Assembly: GCA_009746045.1 (NCBI GenBank)
Contig: RPFO01000645.1
Location: 1-62,500, forward strand
Reading direction: 5' to 3'
DNA: 62,500 nt
From: Mesostigma viride
Lineage: Eukaryota > Streptophyta > Mesostigmatophyceae > Mesostigmatales > Mesostigmataceae
The first letter of the stretch is position 1; each line of letters opens with the position of its first letter. Below, one piece after another: positions 11,212 to 21,337 of the stretch. The notes beneath the pieces were generated by a model that ran no database searches, was not told the origin of the DNA, and saw nothing but the letters and a program-made list of their open reading frames with translations. Position numbers and translations under genes: made by a program.

Positions 11212-11937
11212 CAATTTTAGTCAGCCTACCATCCACGTTGCGGCAAAAGATCACCTTTTTTTGTGTTTCGGCAAAATGAAGATTTCTTGCAAACTATCGT
11301 TATGCAGGCAGGTAGCAACGTCCGATGTTATAATCCGGCAGGTAGCATGCAAACGTCGAAACGATATGAAGGGGAAAAAAAGCATCAAACAGGAGCACCG
11401 ATTAGAAACGCAGCAAATGCAGTATGTGCACATCTACACCTATAACCTAACCAGACCAAAGGCATAGCAAACATGGAAAGGGTGACCCAAGTGAAAGCCT
11501 AGCACCACCATGATCGACATGTGCGAGACCAAGAAACGCTCCATGGCAACTAGACTAAAGGGATGGATGCCAGATGTGGATTAGGATCGGCTTAGCTGAC
11601 TCTACCGAGATGTCTGCAGGGTTTAGCTAGCAACGAAAAGAAGGAAGCCAGACATTTTTATCACTCTTGCTGCAACATAGAGTTTCTTGCGATGGCAGCA
11701 AGGACATGTCTTCGCCCAGCTGGCTAACTGTGTCGTCGGCGTGCATGCGCTGTTTAGTTGCCGTTTTTGATAGAACAATTTTAGTCAGCCTACCATCCAG
11801 GATGCGGCAAAAGCTCACCTTTTTTTCGTTGTGCGGCGAAAGCAGACCGATTTCCTTGTAAACTTCCGGCACCAGGCAGGTATCAACGTAGGATTTTATA
11901 ATCCAGCAGGTAGCATGCAAACGTCGAAACGATATGG
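11212..11937. repeat. Direct repeat of ~160 bp (11212-11370 and 11772-11937) flanking 400 bp
   Basis: Both copies start with CAATTTTAGTCAGCCTACCA and end with GTAGCATGCAAACGTCGAAA plus CGATATG. They share the intervening landmarks (GCGGCAAAAG, TTCTTGCAAAC or its variant, CAGGCAGGTA) with scattered substitutions. The left copy directly abuts the end of the 30-bp satellite. The 400 bp between them shows no convincing gene. The repeat could be a segmental duplication or remains of terminal repeats. Confidence 0.8.
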
Positions 11938-12257
11938 CAGCTCGTATCAGCTATGGGGTCTCTCTGCGGCTGCGCTTCTTTTTCGATGGGCGATGGGACG
12001 GTCGCAATTCGCAAAACGGACGCGGCGTCACAGGGCTGAACGGTATTGAAAAAATTGGAAACGTGGCATCCTCGTTCCTCCCCACGGAACTGAAAACTGG
12101 AAGCGCGGCGCTGGTGCAAAAGCTCGATCCCATCTTTTGGAACCAAGCTAGCGGATTGGACGACATCCAATATGCCGTCACCCGTGCTTGTGGCCGCAGG
12201 TATAAAAAGAGACGACCTCCAGCCCATTTACCTGGGAACATTCGGATGTTTGGCTGA
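11934..12257 (+). CDS. Hypothetical small ORF, 107 codons
   Basis: The frame opens with ATG at 11934 and contains a sensible-looking stretch (GLNGIEKIGNVASSFLPTEL, WNQASGLDDIQYAVTRACG) and a basic end (RRYKKRRPP). It starts at the edge of the ~160-bp direct repeat. A partial palindrome (GGGGTCTCTCTGCGG) lies inside its N-terminal codons, which argues against a conserved start. It may be an exon of a larger gene or chance. No homology recognised. Confidence 0.25.
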   Translation: MAARISYGVSLRLRFFFDGRWDGRNSQNGRGVTGLNGIEKIGNVASSFLPTELKTGSAALVQKLDPIFWNQASGLDDIQYAVTRACGRRYKKRRPPAHLPGNIRMFG

Positions 12258-13030
12258 CATCGTTACCATGCGTCAATGTACAATGAGGTTCTGGGTTCGA
12301 TTCCTGGTGTGGTCATGGAAATAAATTTTTTTCTGCACATCTACTGAAATCAGTCATAGCACCAAACGGTCACGCTGCAGCGAGACGCTATAGCCCTGGA
12401 GCCGCTGATAAACCTGACATCCGGTACGTCTTACTATCATAGATTGCCGAACTATATAATAATAATAGTCTATACCACTTTTTCTTGTAAATGATTTACT
12501 AAATAATGATTCTATATACTTTAACATACCATATTATTAAAGTATGTGGAATTTAACCATGCTATTCACAATATATTATAAAATCTTTTGCAAAATATAC
12601 TGTAATTAGTATATATATTTTCTGATAAACAATTTTATCAATGCTACTGTGTTATTTTTGTTATTCTCGCCATGCAGGTATCTGAGTGTTCTGGGAGAAC
12701 TAATAAGAGAATGAGCCGCGAAGGTGAGGAAAACCTGAAATCTTTTCGTCCTTATTGGGGTCTCTCTGCAGCTAGACCATTTATAACCACAAGCAATAGC
12801 TTAAATTCAAGGGTCTCGCTGCAGCTAGACCCTCTTTATGGTTGCTATAAAATTAATGAATCAGAAGTCTGTGATTTAACAATCGCACGCCGCAATGAAG
12901 GGTCTAGCTGCAGCGAGACCCCAATCTTGGTCGGGGTATGCTAAGTTCACCACATCAGGTAATCTTTTCGTCTAACGGAAAAAGCCCCTCTAAGGGTCTA
13001 GCTGCAGCTAGACCCCAATCGTGGTAAAAA
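12258..13030 (+). promoter_or_regulatory. Upstream region of the transposase-like gene with five palindromes
   Basis: Palindromes start at 12367, 12758, 12811, 12900 and 12994, the last ending 14 bp before the proposed ATG. Between 12420 and 12660 the sequence is strongly AT-rich with no gene. The layout mirrors the palindrome cluster upstream of the divergent accessory gene, so the two genes may share a regulator. A tRNA-like B box at 12293-12304 has no matching acceptor stem. Confidence 0.5.
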
Positions 13031-16000
13031 ATGATACACTTTCGAACTTTGTCTGTAATTGTCGCTTTTCCCAACGATACTCGATTTGCATGGATTTCGT
13101 TGTGCCGGTCGTCATGGCATGCAGCACGCGAACGGGTGGGAGTTTTCGCCCTTGCGTCCGGTCGTCCAGGATTCAGTGCAATTAAGTTGAACACCGGGAC
13201 GAAGCAGTCAACTGGCGCAAAAAGGGTTTTCGGAGATGAGAACCAGAATCCAGCGCAGCCTGAAGCCAAGGAAGTCAAGCGGCCGGGAGAATACTCGAAA
13301 TCAAAGAGGGTTATTGGGGAATATTTCGCTGACCAGGCGTTTGAAGCGGCTCAGGCGATGACAAAACCCGAGGGGCGGGGGCCGGCTTTCGACCAGATGA
13401 TTGCTGGCTTTAACTCTAGGGCCGCTGAACTAGGTCACGGGAAGTATCATGAGGAGGCGAAAAAGCTTTACAATCAGGAGCGGATGGCAGAACTGAACAG
13501 GTTCTGGGTGGCTCGGATTAACGGCTTTTTTGATGGTCTGACCAAAAGCGACGCAGACAGAGACGTCAGGATGGTGCTGATGTCCACGCTTTACTGTGGT
13601 GACGACTTGGAGAAGGAGTTTTCGGCCGCGGAGTTGGAGAACCTGACGGGGATGGACGCCAAGAAGATTCGCGGAATTCGCGCGATACGAAGGCAGCAGA
13701 AGTTGGACTACCTCAGACACGCGCAGGCTCGCAAGGGGCGCCCTTTGCCGCAATTCGTGATTGACGCGATAGTGGACGCGTGGATGCACGATGATGAGTC
13801 GCGCGCCTCCTCCCAGATGAAGGATGTCAAGCGCACTTACAGCAGGGAGGGTCATGGCAATCGCGGGGTGCTCGTCGCCGTTGAGGGAGCGCGCTATTAC
13901 ATGACCTCCAAGGAGGACATGTACAATCACTTTCTCGAAAAGCATGCGTACTGGAACAAAAGGAGTAACCAGTATGATAAGGACGTGGGCATTCACGTGG
14001 GCTACACGACCTTCTGCAAATACGCGCCCGATTGCATCAAGGGCAAGTGGAAGGAGAGGAACCTGTGCGCGTGTGAGAAGCACGTCACCATGCAGTCGGC
14101 CATGGGGGCGTGGACCAAGCACTGCAATGCGAACCACGGCAAGAACTGCAAGTGTGGCGCGGAGTGTGCGGGATGCTCCAAGTACAGAGAGCCGGACGGT
14201 ACTTGCGGAATGTGGAAAGCCATTCACTCGACGGACTGGATCAAGCACTTTCACTGCCCGGTGTCCGCCGAGACTGACGGCAGGGATAACGGGCTGCGTG
14301 AAGGGGGCGGAATGGGCGGGGGGATGGAAGAGGGGGAGGGGGAAGATGAATGGCGGGGACGGGACCTGGAAGACCTCGACATTTCTGAGAGGCTGGTGGA
14401 GGACGAAGATGGGGTGCCGAGGACGGAGAGGGTTCACCGCATACTGAAGATGGCGTGTGTGGAGGGGTTCTGTCCTGAGGAATCATGCGGCATCCATAAT
14501 AACTGGGTGCAGTGTGATCGGGACAAGAATTCCACGGAGATTCTGAATTGGTTCAAGTTCGAGATGGTGGAGCAGACTGTGACCCGACGGGTGAATGTGA
14601 GTTGGTTTCGATTTTATTTCTCCGTTAAATGTTGTTGACTTTTTTTTTTGTGACCTATAGCTGCAGCGAGACCCTTTGTGAGTTGCAGTTATCTTATCGA
14701 AATGCGATTTTATTGCAAATCGAAACTGTCTGCGGACCTTTGCGAAACAGGGCGAGACCGATGGCAGGGCGGCGAAGAAGGTGAAGCGGCCCGAGCAAGT
14801 CCAAATGAGGTCCACCCCAGCTGAGCTGCGGGACGAGATTCTTAAGATGGGACAAGTTCACCGTGCACTGCTTTACGGCCTGGTCGCAGGCGGATACAAT
14901 CAAGGATCGGGAGAAGAATCTGAGAGAGGGGGACGTGCTCGTGCACGGCGACTGGGCCGAGAACTACGAGAACAGCAGCTACGTCCAACTGCAGTCGCAG
15001 TACTTCCACAAGCGCAGCCACATCCTGATGCCCATGATCGTGCGTTATCGGCTCAACGGCGAGCTGGAAAAGCGCGTCTTCTTTTTCCTGGGGGATTCCA
15101 GTATCAAGCGGGGCGAGCGCGCACTCGTATACGCTCTTCGCAAGATTCTGGAAACCCTGCGGGTAGAAGTAGGGGTAGAGGTGCGAAACCTGTACATGTG
15201 CTCGGACAACTGCGCGGTGCAGTTTAAGTCCAGGTACGTGATTAACCAGATTAACGGTCTGCTCATGGGGGATCCCGACCTGCAGGCCTTTGAGTTCCAC
15301 TACATGGGGGAGCAGCATGGGAAGGGGGAGGTGGATGGTCAAGGAGCGAAGTGCAAGTGCGTCTTGAGGGAAATGCAGAGGATTCCCGAAAACCAGCACA
15401 TACTTGAGACCCACCAGCTAGTCGCCTACTTGAACCAGAACTGGCAGGGCGGCAAGACATCGAGCAGGGAGTCGGCCCGCGCGCGGGCCGAGAACGTCAC
15501 TCGCCACTTCTTCCTTTTACCCCCGGTACGGAATTTTGTGTTATTTCAGGTTTTAAGACGTCAACTGCCGCTGTTCTATAAAAATTCAAACCCAATAAAG
15601 GTATCTCTGCAGAGAGACCCTATATATACTGTCAATGGGTTGCTTTTCTTTTAGGTATGAAATTTCGCTTGTTCTATCGGTATGAAGGGGTCTCTCTGCA
15701 GCTATACCCTGTGTCGAATTTCGATCACTTGATATCTTGTCGTACGTTGTTATTATGATTCGAATGGGGTCTCTCTGCAGCTATACCCTGTGTCGAATTT
15801 GATCACTTATATCTTGTCGTACGTTGTTATTATGATTCGAATGGGGTCTCTCTGCAGCTATACCCTGTGTCGAATTTTAATCACTTGATGTCTTGTCGTT
15901 AATTTTTTTTTAAGGGGTCTCTCTGCAGCTATACCCTGTTTTATTGGTTTTTTGTCAATTTTGCTAATTTGAACGGTATTCTTTTTGTCCTAACTATTTG

Positions 16001-16437
16001 ATGACAGGACGTCGAGTCCGGCCGACGCGCGGAGGTTGAGGAGGTGCCTGGCATCAAGAAGGCGCATTGGTGGCGACTGGACAAGTCCGACCCTGGCCTT
16101 TTGATGATTAGGCGCTATTCCTGCTACTGTCCGCCCTGTTTGGCTGGGCGGTTTGAGGGATGTCTAAGCGAGTGGTCGTTTATCATCGAGTTCAATGATG
16201 CAGGAAGCTCGATGAAAACTGTCCGTTTGCTGCCACCGAGCCAGCCCAACCCTCCGGTTCGCATGGCGCCCACTGAGATCGAGGCGATTGCGTTGTCAGC
16301 GAGGACACGCAGCAAGCGTTTCTCTGCCAAGTGTTTTCAAACGCTATTCATCCAAGCGTGCCAACCCGTCCTGCAAAACGCTGGCATTCCTGTCAAATCG
16401 ACTTGGCCAAATGTAGTGCCAGGGACCCCGAGATGAT
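13031..16437 (+). CDS. DDE-type transposase-like protein, three exons (13031-14596, 14751-15525, 16008-16437)
   Basis: Exon 1 ends at a GTGAGT donor, exon 2 lies between AACAG and GTACGG, and exon 3 follows GATGACAG; both introns are phase 0. The N-terminal half is basic and helical and ends in a Cys/His-rich region (LCACEKHVTMQ ... CKCGAECAGCSKY ... CGIHNNWVQCD), probably zinc-binding. Exon 2 holds the catalytic-looking core: HGDWAENY (Asp codon 14950), MCSDNCAVQFKSR (Asp codon 15205) and EQHGKGEVDGQGAK (acidic candidate 15334). From memory this matches a widespread eukaryotic family with a DFAENY-type first motif and SHGK-type last motif, which I take as an RNase-H-fold transposase. Exon 3 has CYCPPCLAGRFEGC. 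One frame change is needed in exon 2 near 14840-14860. TGTAA lies about 150 bp downstream. The transposase role is inferred. Confidence 0.65.
14597..14750 (+). repeat. Intron 1 of the transposase-like gene with one palindrome
   Basis: The 154-bp intron runs from GTGAGT to AACAG. It contains a T9-10 run and a palindrome copy at 14653-14675 whose left half is degenerate (GACCTATAGCTG) and whose right half is intact (CAGCGAGACCC). Confidence 0.7.
15526..16007 (+). repeat. Intron 2 of the transposase-like gene with five palindromes, four in ~77-bp tandem units
   Basis: Palindromes start at 15600, 15688, 15767, 15844 and 15915. The last four are part of a degenerate tandem repeat with spacing 79, 77 and 71 bp. 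They carry the variant right half CAGCTATACCC. Spacers repeat TGTCGAATTT, TATCTTGTCG and ATTATGATTCGAA. The intron ends with a T-rich tract, TAAC and GATGACAG. Confidence 0.75.
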
Positions 16438-16885
16438 TTGATGCATGCCAACATTTGGCGCATGCACATTTTACCCAGACTTCTGGTCAGTCGGGCAACC
16501 CAGGAGGTTGGTCTCGAGCTAGGATACAGACCATTTGATTTTAGTGATCCCTGGCACACTGATGGAAGATATGGACATCTCGCATGTAATTATCTGTGCA
16601 TGCATGTGCATGTATACGTATATGCATGCCGCAATGTACTTTCATTGCAATTCATGACCGTATGATCTACAAATCCGAATGGCTTGCATCACTCCCCGGA
16701 AAGGAGAACTTTTGCAGTTGGACTGTAGGTGTCAGTTGGCGATGCCTTAGGATCAGGAGACATCCGTCCTATATAGTCAGCAAAAGTGGGTGCGAGAGGT
16801 CCCCAGTTCGATTCCGGCCTGGATTCATTTGCAGATCGCGTTTTCCGCGGACCGGCACTGAACGCAAATGGTTTTCACCTTTGCG
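16438..16885. other. Intergenic, 3' flank of the transposase-like gene
   Basis: The segment has TGTAA at about 16585 as a candidate poly(A) signal and ATGCATG-rich sequence at 16600-16630. A tRNA-like B box (GTTCGATTCC) occurs near 16805, but no cloverleaf can be drawn. No further gene was seen. The right end of the palindrome-bearing unit probably lies here, but no terminal inverted repeat was identified. Confidence 0.4.
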
Positions 16886-17494
16886 GCGTGCCAAATCAGA
16901 GTATGATCTGCGTTACCACCAAGCTACAGGAGCTGGAAGACACGCGCCGCGAGGCCGCTGACCGCAACCTCCGCCGCTTCGATCCGGGTCATACGCATGC
17001 GCTTCGACAAGGAGCCGTGGGAGACCGCAGACTCTCTTCTCGGCGAGCTCTTTGGCGCGCATGGAGCTGCCAGGTACGACACTGCAGGGCGCCTACCGCC
17101 TGCCCTATCCACGGGACACGGGTACGTGGGCCTGGCCCCACCAGTGGTGCTCATCTTCAGTGACATGCCTGCCCGAGTTCGGTTCCTCTCTCGCCGCACC
17201 ACCCGGTCGCTTGACGACGACCTGACGCCAGCCCAGCAGCAGCATCCCCGCGATCAGTGGCCCGACTTCATACGCCACAAGTCCAGCCCCGAGAATTAAG
17301 CCCCAGTGTACTAGGGCGGGGCGGGGACCTTTATGTCAACAATGTTGTTCAAACTGTGGAAGCCCCTCCGGGCTCCCCCGGGATAGAGAAAGCTAGTTGT
17401 GTAGATATGGGGGCAATGGGAATGGGACAGCTTAGGCATTAGTTATTGCACGTCTTGGCATAAAGCATATTAAAGCTCAGCGTAATATTATTGC
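16886..17494 (+). pseudogene. Degenerate ORF1 remnant of an L1-type retroelement
   Basis: One frame shows a coiled-coil end (LQELEDTRREAADRN). After a frame change, another shows the ORF1p RRM/C-terminal region (MRFDKEPWETADSLLGELFG ... ARVRFLSRR ... LDDDLTPAQQQHPRDQWPDF), ending at about 17299. The DDLTPAQ...R..WP signature is shared with the better-preserved copies at 18850, 23240, 37040, 39790 and 45740 (minus). The 3' UTR is interrupted at 17494 by the next element and apparently resumes at 19510. Confidence 0.65.
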
Positions 17495-19498
17495 CATAAC
17501 AGAGCCACGAGCCACGAGGTAGCCATGGCTGTCGGAGCTCATAACTTTCACGTTTGAGCCCCGAATTCAGCTGTGAATATCACAATCGCTTCGTCTTTCT
17601 TAGACGCACATGCTGATATAATTTTCCAAAGCTATAACGCACTATATGGCGAATAAACGCGCCTCGACGCAACGCAGCCTGGCGGCTGCGCTCGGCAATG
17701 AAAATACGTCTGCAGCTCCGGCTGCAGCTTCGCCATCAGGGCCGGCAGGCAGTGCTGCCACTAGTCGCGCACTGGTGGTCGTCCAGCACCCTCCCGGGCT
17801 TCCTGCCTCGCCTTCAGCCTCGCCTGAGCCAAAACGCAGCCGCCCAACCGAACCGAGCTGGTCTGAGCGCGATTTTGACGTTGACGGGTTATTTTCCACC
17901 TTCAACGATGCCAGACCCAGCTATTTCGACATGCCACCCCTCAAGATACTGGAGTTCGTGTTTTATGGGTCATACGCCTCCCTTCTCGACATGTGCCAAC
18001 GCCTTCAACGCCTTTGCCGCTTCCGCACTGGACCTGACGGCCGGTTCACAATGCGACAACATGCTGAGAACCTGGCCAGCTGGTCTCGCCCCCGTCTTCA
18101 GCTCGCCGCCCTCTTTTCCATCCTTGACCGCTCTGTCACGGACCTCTGGACCCCCTCCCCCTTGACCGAATCCACCTTCCTCCTCCACCTCCAAGCAACC
18201 ATCTCACAGCACGTGACGCCCCTAGCCGCAGATGTGGCGGCAATGGGCGGCACGCTGGCTGCTGAGCTCCCCACCATCTCCACCGCCACTTCCAGCCTCC
18301 TCGCCTCCTCCACCGCCACCACCCCCACCTCCGACGCCATCACCGCCCAGCTCCGCGACATCGACCAGCGTCTTATAATAAGGACAACGCCATCGCTATC
18401 GAGGTTCTGCAGAACACCGCAGGCCTCACCGCCCAGGCGGTGAAGGACATTGCCGCCAAGCCAGCCCCGGCTGGCCTGGCCGGCGATGCTCCTCCCATCA
18501 CCACCTGGGCGGACATGCTTAAGCAACATACCACCTCCACCACCTCCGCCGTCGCAGCCCAGCTTCAACGGCAGACGCTTGACCTCCGCGAGGAGGCCGA
18601 GCTCGCCAAGCGCAGCCTCAACGTCATTGTCAAGAACTTCAAGATGGAGGAAGGTGAGAATTCCGAGAAGCTTTTGCGTGCGTTTGAGAGAGAAATCCTT
18701 GGTCGCATGGGCCTTAACGGTGAGATCGAGCTGGCCGCCCACCGCCTTCCCCGCGCGCGGGGTAAGGCAGGGCCGCCCCTGCTCCTTCTCACCTTTAAGA
18801 CCCCGGCGGACAAGATTTCTTTTCTCAGACGCCGCAAGCGGCTCGAGAAGACTCTCTTCACCCTTGATGACGACTTGACCCTGGCGCAGCAACAACGGCG
18901 ACGGGAGCTATGGCCGACCTACCTCCAGCTCCGGCAGACCAAGGCGGGACAGCCGGTGTACTGGAAGGGGGCGGCCATCTACGTCGGCCATAAGCCCTGG
19001 CAGGCGACCCCCCCCCCCCGCGGCCCCAGCGACTCCAGACGCCCCAGCTTAGGGGAATATAGCAGTAGTAGTGTAGCATAGATACACCGTGGCCATGTAC
19101 ATGTACGCCTCCTAGAGGCACTATCCCAGCTAAGCCACGCGCTTTACTTAATCATGTACATGTGTGCCTATGATGAGCCACACCCCAGATGATGCCTAGC
19201 TTTATTTAGTTCTGTTGTGCCTATGCAGGGAGTAACTCTCTGCTGAGACGCCATGCCCTAGCTTCTTTGTATAGCTATGCTGATCTTCCCCCCCATGACA
19301 GGCTCCCCCTTCGCTGGGCATAGCTTGAAGATCATGGGGATGCAAGTGCCCTGGTGCACCTAGAGCAAGGGTCCTTTACATCCCCACCCTTGCAGGAAGT
19401 AGCTTAGGATGTATGATAGGCCATATGCCCCCTCTCAAGGGCTATGTGCTACATATACTCCCAACGGAGTTATGTTACAATTCAATTCAATTCAATTC
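17495..19498 (+). mobile_element. ORF1-only non-LTR retroelement, copy A, with 11-bp target-site duplication
   Basis: The body holds a 5' UTR shared with the copy at 38461 (from GCCACGAGGTAGCC), an ORF1 and a 3' UTR. It ends in a short hairpin (ACTCC-CAAC-GGAGT) and an (AATTC)n tail at 19479-19498. AATATTATTGC is present on both sides (17484-17494 and 19499-19509). The 3' UTR contains no reverse transcriptase, endonuclease or second ORF, so the element is non-autonomous. It is inserted into an older relative of the same group. Confidence 0.85.
17646..19081 (+). CDS. ORF1-like protein of retroelement copy A, one frameshift
   Basis: The start MANKRASTQRSLAAALGNEN is shared by three copies in this window. 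The N-terminal third is Ala/Ser/Pro-rich; the middle contains QHVTPLAADVAAMGGTLAAEL. Then follow an Ala-rich helical stretch, a coiled-coil-like region (LDLREEAELAKRSLNVIVKN) and an RRM-like/C-terminal module ending with LDDDLTLAQQQRRRELWPTY and a VYWKGAAIYVGHK motif. This order resembles L1 ORF1 proteins, RNA-binding chaperones that coat the template RNA. The frame shifts near 18372-18380, where this copy reads CTTATAATAAGG while copy B has an in-frame CTCAAGGATAAT. Confidence 0.75.
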
Positions 19499-19596
19499 AA
19501 TATTATTGCGTGTATGTACCATCCATCCAACGTACCATCCATCGGGGTCAATGCACTCCGTGCGGACGTGACTCCCCAACGGGACCACGAGTTTAA

Positions 19597-21333
19597 CCCG
19601 TGTTTTTTAAATTAGAACGCGATATATCGCGTTGTAAGCTTTTTTTAGAACGCGTATAGCACCTAAGGAAATTTTTTTTTCATGGTCATGTATATACTTT
19701 CCTGAAAGCCCATAAATCAAAGGATTTTTTGAGCTACTCAGACCTACAAACTGCTTATTCATTAGAGAGATACACTGGTTTGAATACAGGGGGGTCTGAC
19801 CATGACCGCGATTTCTTGACCCTAGGTCACAAGTCATGCGCTTATTCACAAATGGTTCATGAAAAAAATCTGGCTTCTTGCACGAGCTATGGGCAACATA
19901 TGCAGGCTCTGTGAAACAAAACTCAGGCCCATTGGGCCACTGGAGCTAGTTTTCATTAGCATCACAATTACAACGCAGTACAACGCAGTGGGAAACATGA
20001 GAGCCCTTGACAACATTACGCAACGACCCGAGCCCCATAAACGGGGCCATAGTGAGCTTGGAGGGTCAAAACGTTGAACATAGGCGTTGTATAAGTTATA
20101 CAGCATCAAACATGCATCAAACATCATGACTGGATGACCTAATATGACTGAATCAGGCAGCCATAGCCAAAGCATCATCCACTCTCACAACGTGTTGAGC
20201 ACATGCCTCGTGGGAATGGAGGTGCTGGGTTTTCATTCCATAACGCGTGCAATACTGAAAGAAAGAGGCACGTGTAATGCAAGGCTTGGATAGGTTGAGT
20301 GATCCATGAGCTTACATGCAGGCAAAGATGACGCTGGAATGCATGCTAGCAAATGGTGGCAAGATGCTAACAACACATGATTATACACCATGATTATGGG
20401 CACCCAGCTGATCTTCTTGCACAATCAACGCAGTATAAACCATCAACATCCAATCCTCACGATATATGCACGGCTTGACGACGTATACAGCACCTAAATA
20501 CTGCACAACTGCAACCTGCTATGGCTGACATGCAAGCAACGTCGAGTAGGATGGCGGTCTTAGAGAGGCTGGGCAGAGGTCGGTAGAAATAAGTGGAAAA
20601 CTGGCAGAAACTAGGTAGAAACACGATATACTTACGCCTGCAAGCACTATTGAGCCGGTGGCAGAGGCCATTTCCAGGAAAATACAGCATACCGTAGCAA
20701 TAGCCACGGTCACGCCTTACGCTATTTGCAGGCACCATCATGCCCGGAGCTACCCAATAAAAGTCTGCACAAATCTCGGTTTAGCCGAGAGTCCGGGCGT
20801 TCGGAATGAATAAACATGTGTTAAGAAGTCGAAACACCATGGAAATACCAAGCATGGTGCCGCAGCAGACCCGAGTCTTGACGTAATAATATGTATGCCG
20901 GTTTCCAGGGTTTCCGCATGAAAGTTGGGTGAGAAACTGGAAAAAACTACGTTTTCTTTGCCCCAGTACCTCAACAAACTCGTAGAAACCTAATTATCAA
21001 CCTTTGAACGCATCATCATGGTCGTGCTACCCAACAGCCACTGAAATTCGCGCGAAAACTGGCGAGATCTACCTGCCGCCATCGCCGTCGTCTTCACCTT
21101 CGTCCCGCGAAAATGCCTGATTTCAGTGGTACATATTTGTTTGCAGCTGTCACAAAAAAAATACCAAAAATACCAGGATTTTTTCTTGAATTCTATGAGA
21201 TGTTTCTGACCTGTCTTGAAAGTTTCAGACCAAAAATCGCATGTTTAATAGGTTTGCCACGTGTCAGATTACAACGCGATACATCGCGTTCTAACCCTAC
21301 AACGCGATGTATCGCGTTGTAAAAAAACACGGG
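19597..21333. mobile_element. Non-autonomous DNA transposon, 1737 bp, TTAA target, piggyBac-like or Kolobok-like ends
   Basis: TTAA flanks both ends (19593-19596 and 21334-21337). The ends are inverted repeats beginning CCCGTGTTTTTT. Just inside each end lie palindromes AACGCGAT-N1-2-ATCGCGTT: one at the left (19617-19636) and two at the right (about 21270-21320). No open frame above about 110 codons was found, so no transposase is encoded. TTAA duplication is the hallmark of piggyBac and is also used by Kolobok elements. It is inserted in the AT-rich tail of an older retroelement, whose GAGTTTAA sequence is split by it. Nothing else gene-like is visible in the interior. Confidence 0.8.
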
Positions 21334-21337
21334 TTAA

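Larger units (their letters stand above)
2181..15937. repeat. Dispersed 22-bp palindrome family, about 25 copies
   Basis: The canonical copy is GGGTCTCGCTG joined directly to its own reverse complement. Copies start at about 2181, 2268, 2338, 3691, 4335, 4792, 6141, 7633, 7700, 7810, 7918, 8026, 8076, 12367, 12758, 12811, 12900, 12994, 14653, 15600, 15688, 15767, 15844 and 15915, with a half-site near 11955. Variation is concentrated at the base pairs flanking the CTGCAG centre. All lie in introns or upstream regions of the two genes of this unit. I saw no matching copy from 16 to 62.5 kb. They may be transposase or accessory-protein binding sites, or intron-borne elements. Confidence 0.85.

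Noticed and set aside
9726-11254. Three overlapping ~480-codon frames of MWGGAATYQY-type repeats
   Set aside because: They are a by-product of a 30-bp satellite whose period is divisible by three; all frames are open and no gene structure is present.
12244-12320. tRNA gene suggested by GGTTCGATTCC
   Set aside because: Only a B box and a weak T arm exist; no matching acceptor stem or anticodon arm upstream. The same verdict applies near 16805.
1-16437. Integrated giant virus or Polinton-type virus
   Set aside because: No capsid, packaging ATPase, DNA polymerase B or integrase motifs were seen; introns and dispersed palindromes fit a transposon better.
20000-21250. Genes inside the TTAA transposon
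   Set aside because: Only short frames without protein-like composition; no transposase motif.
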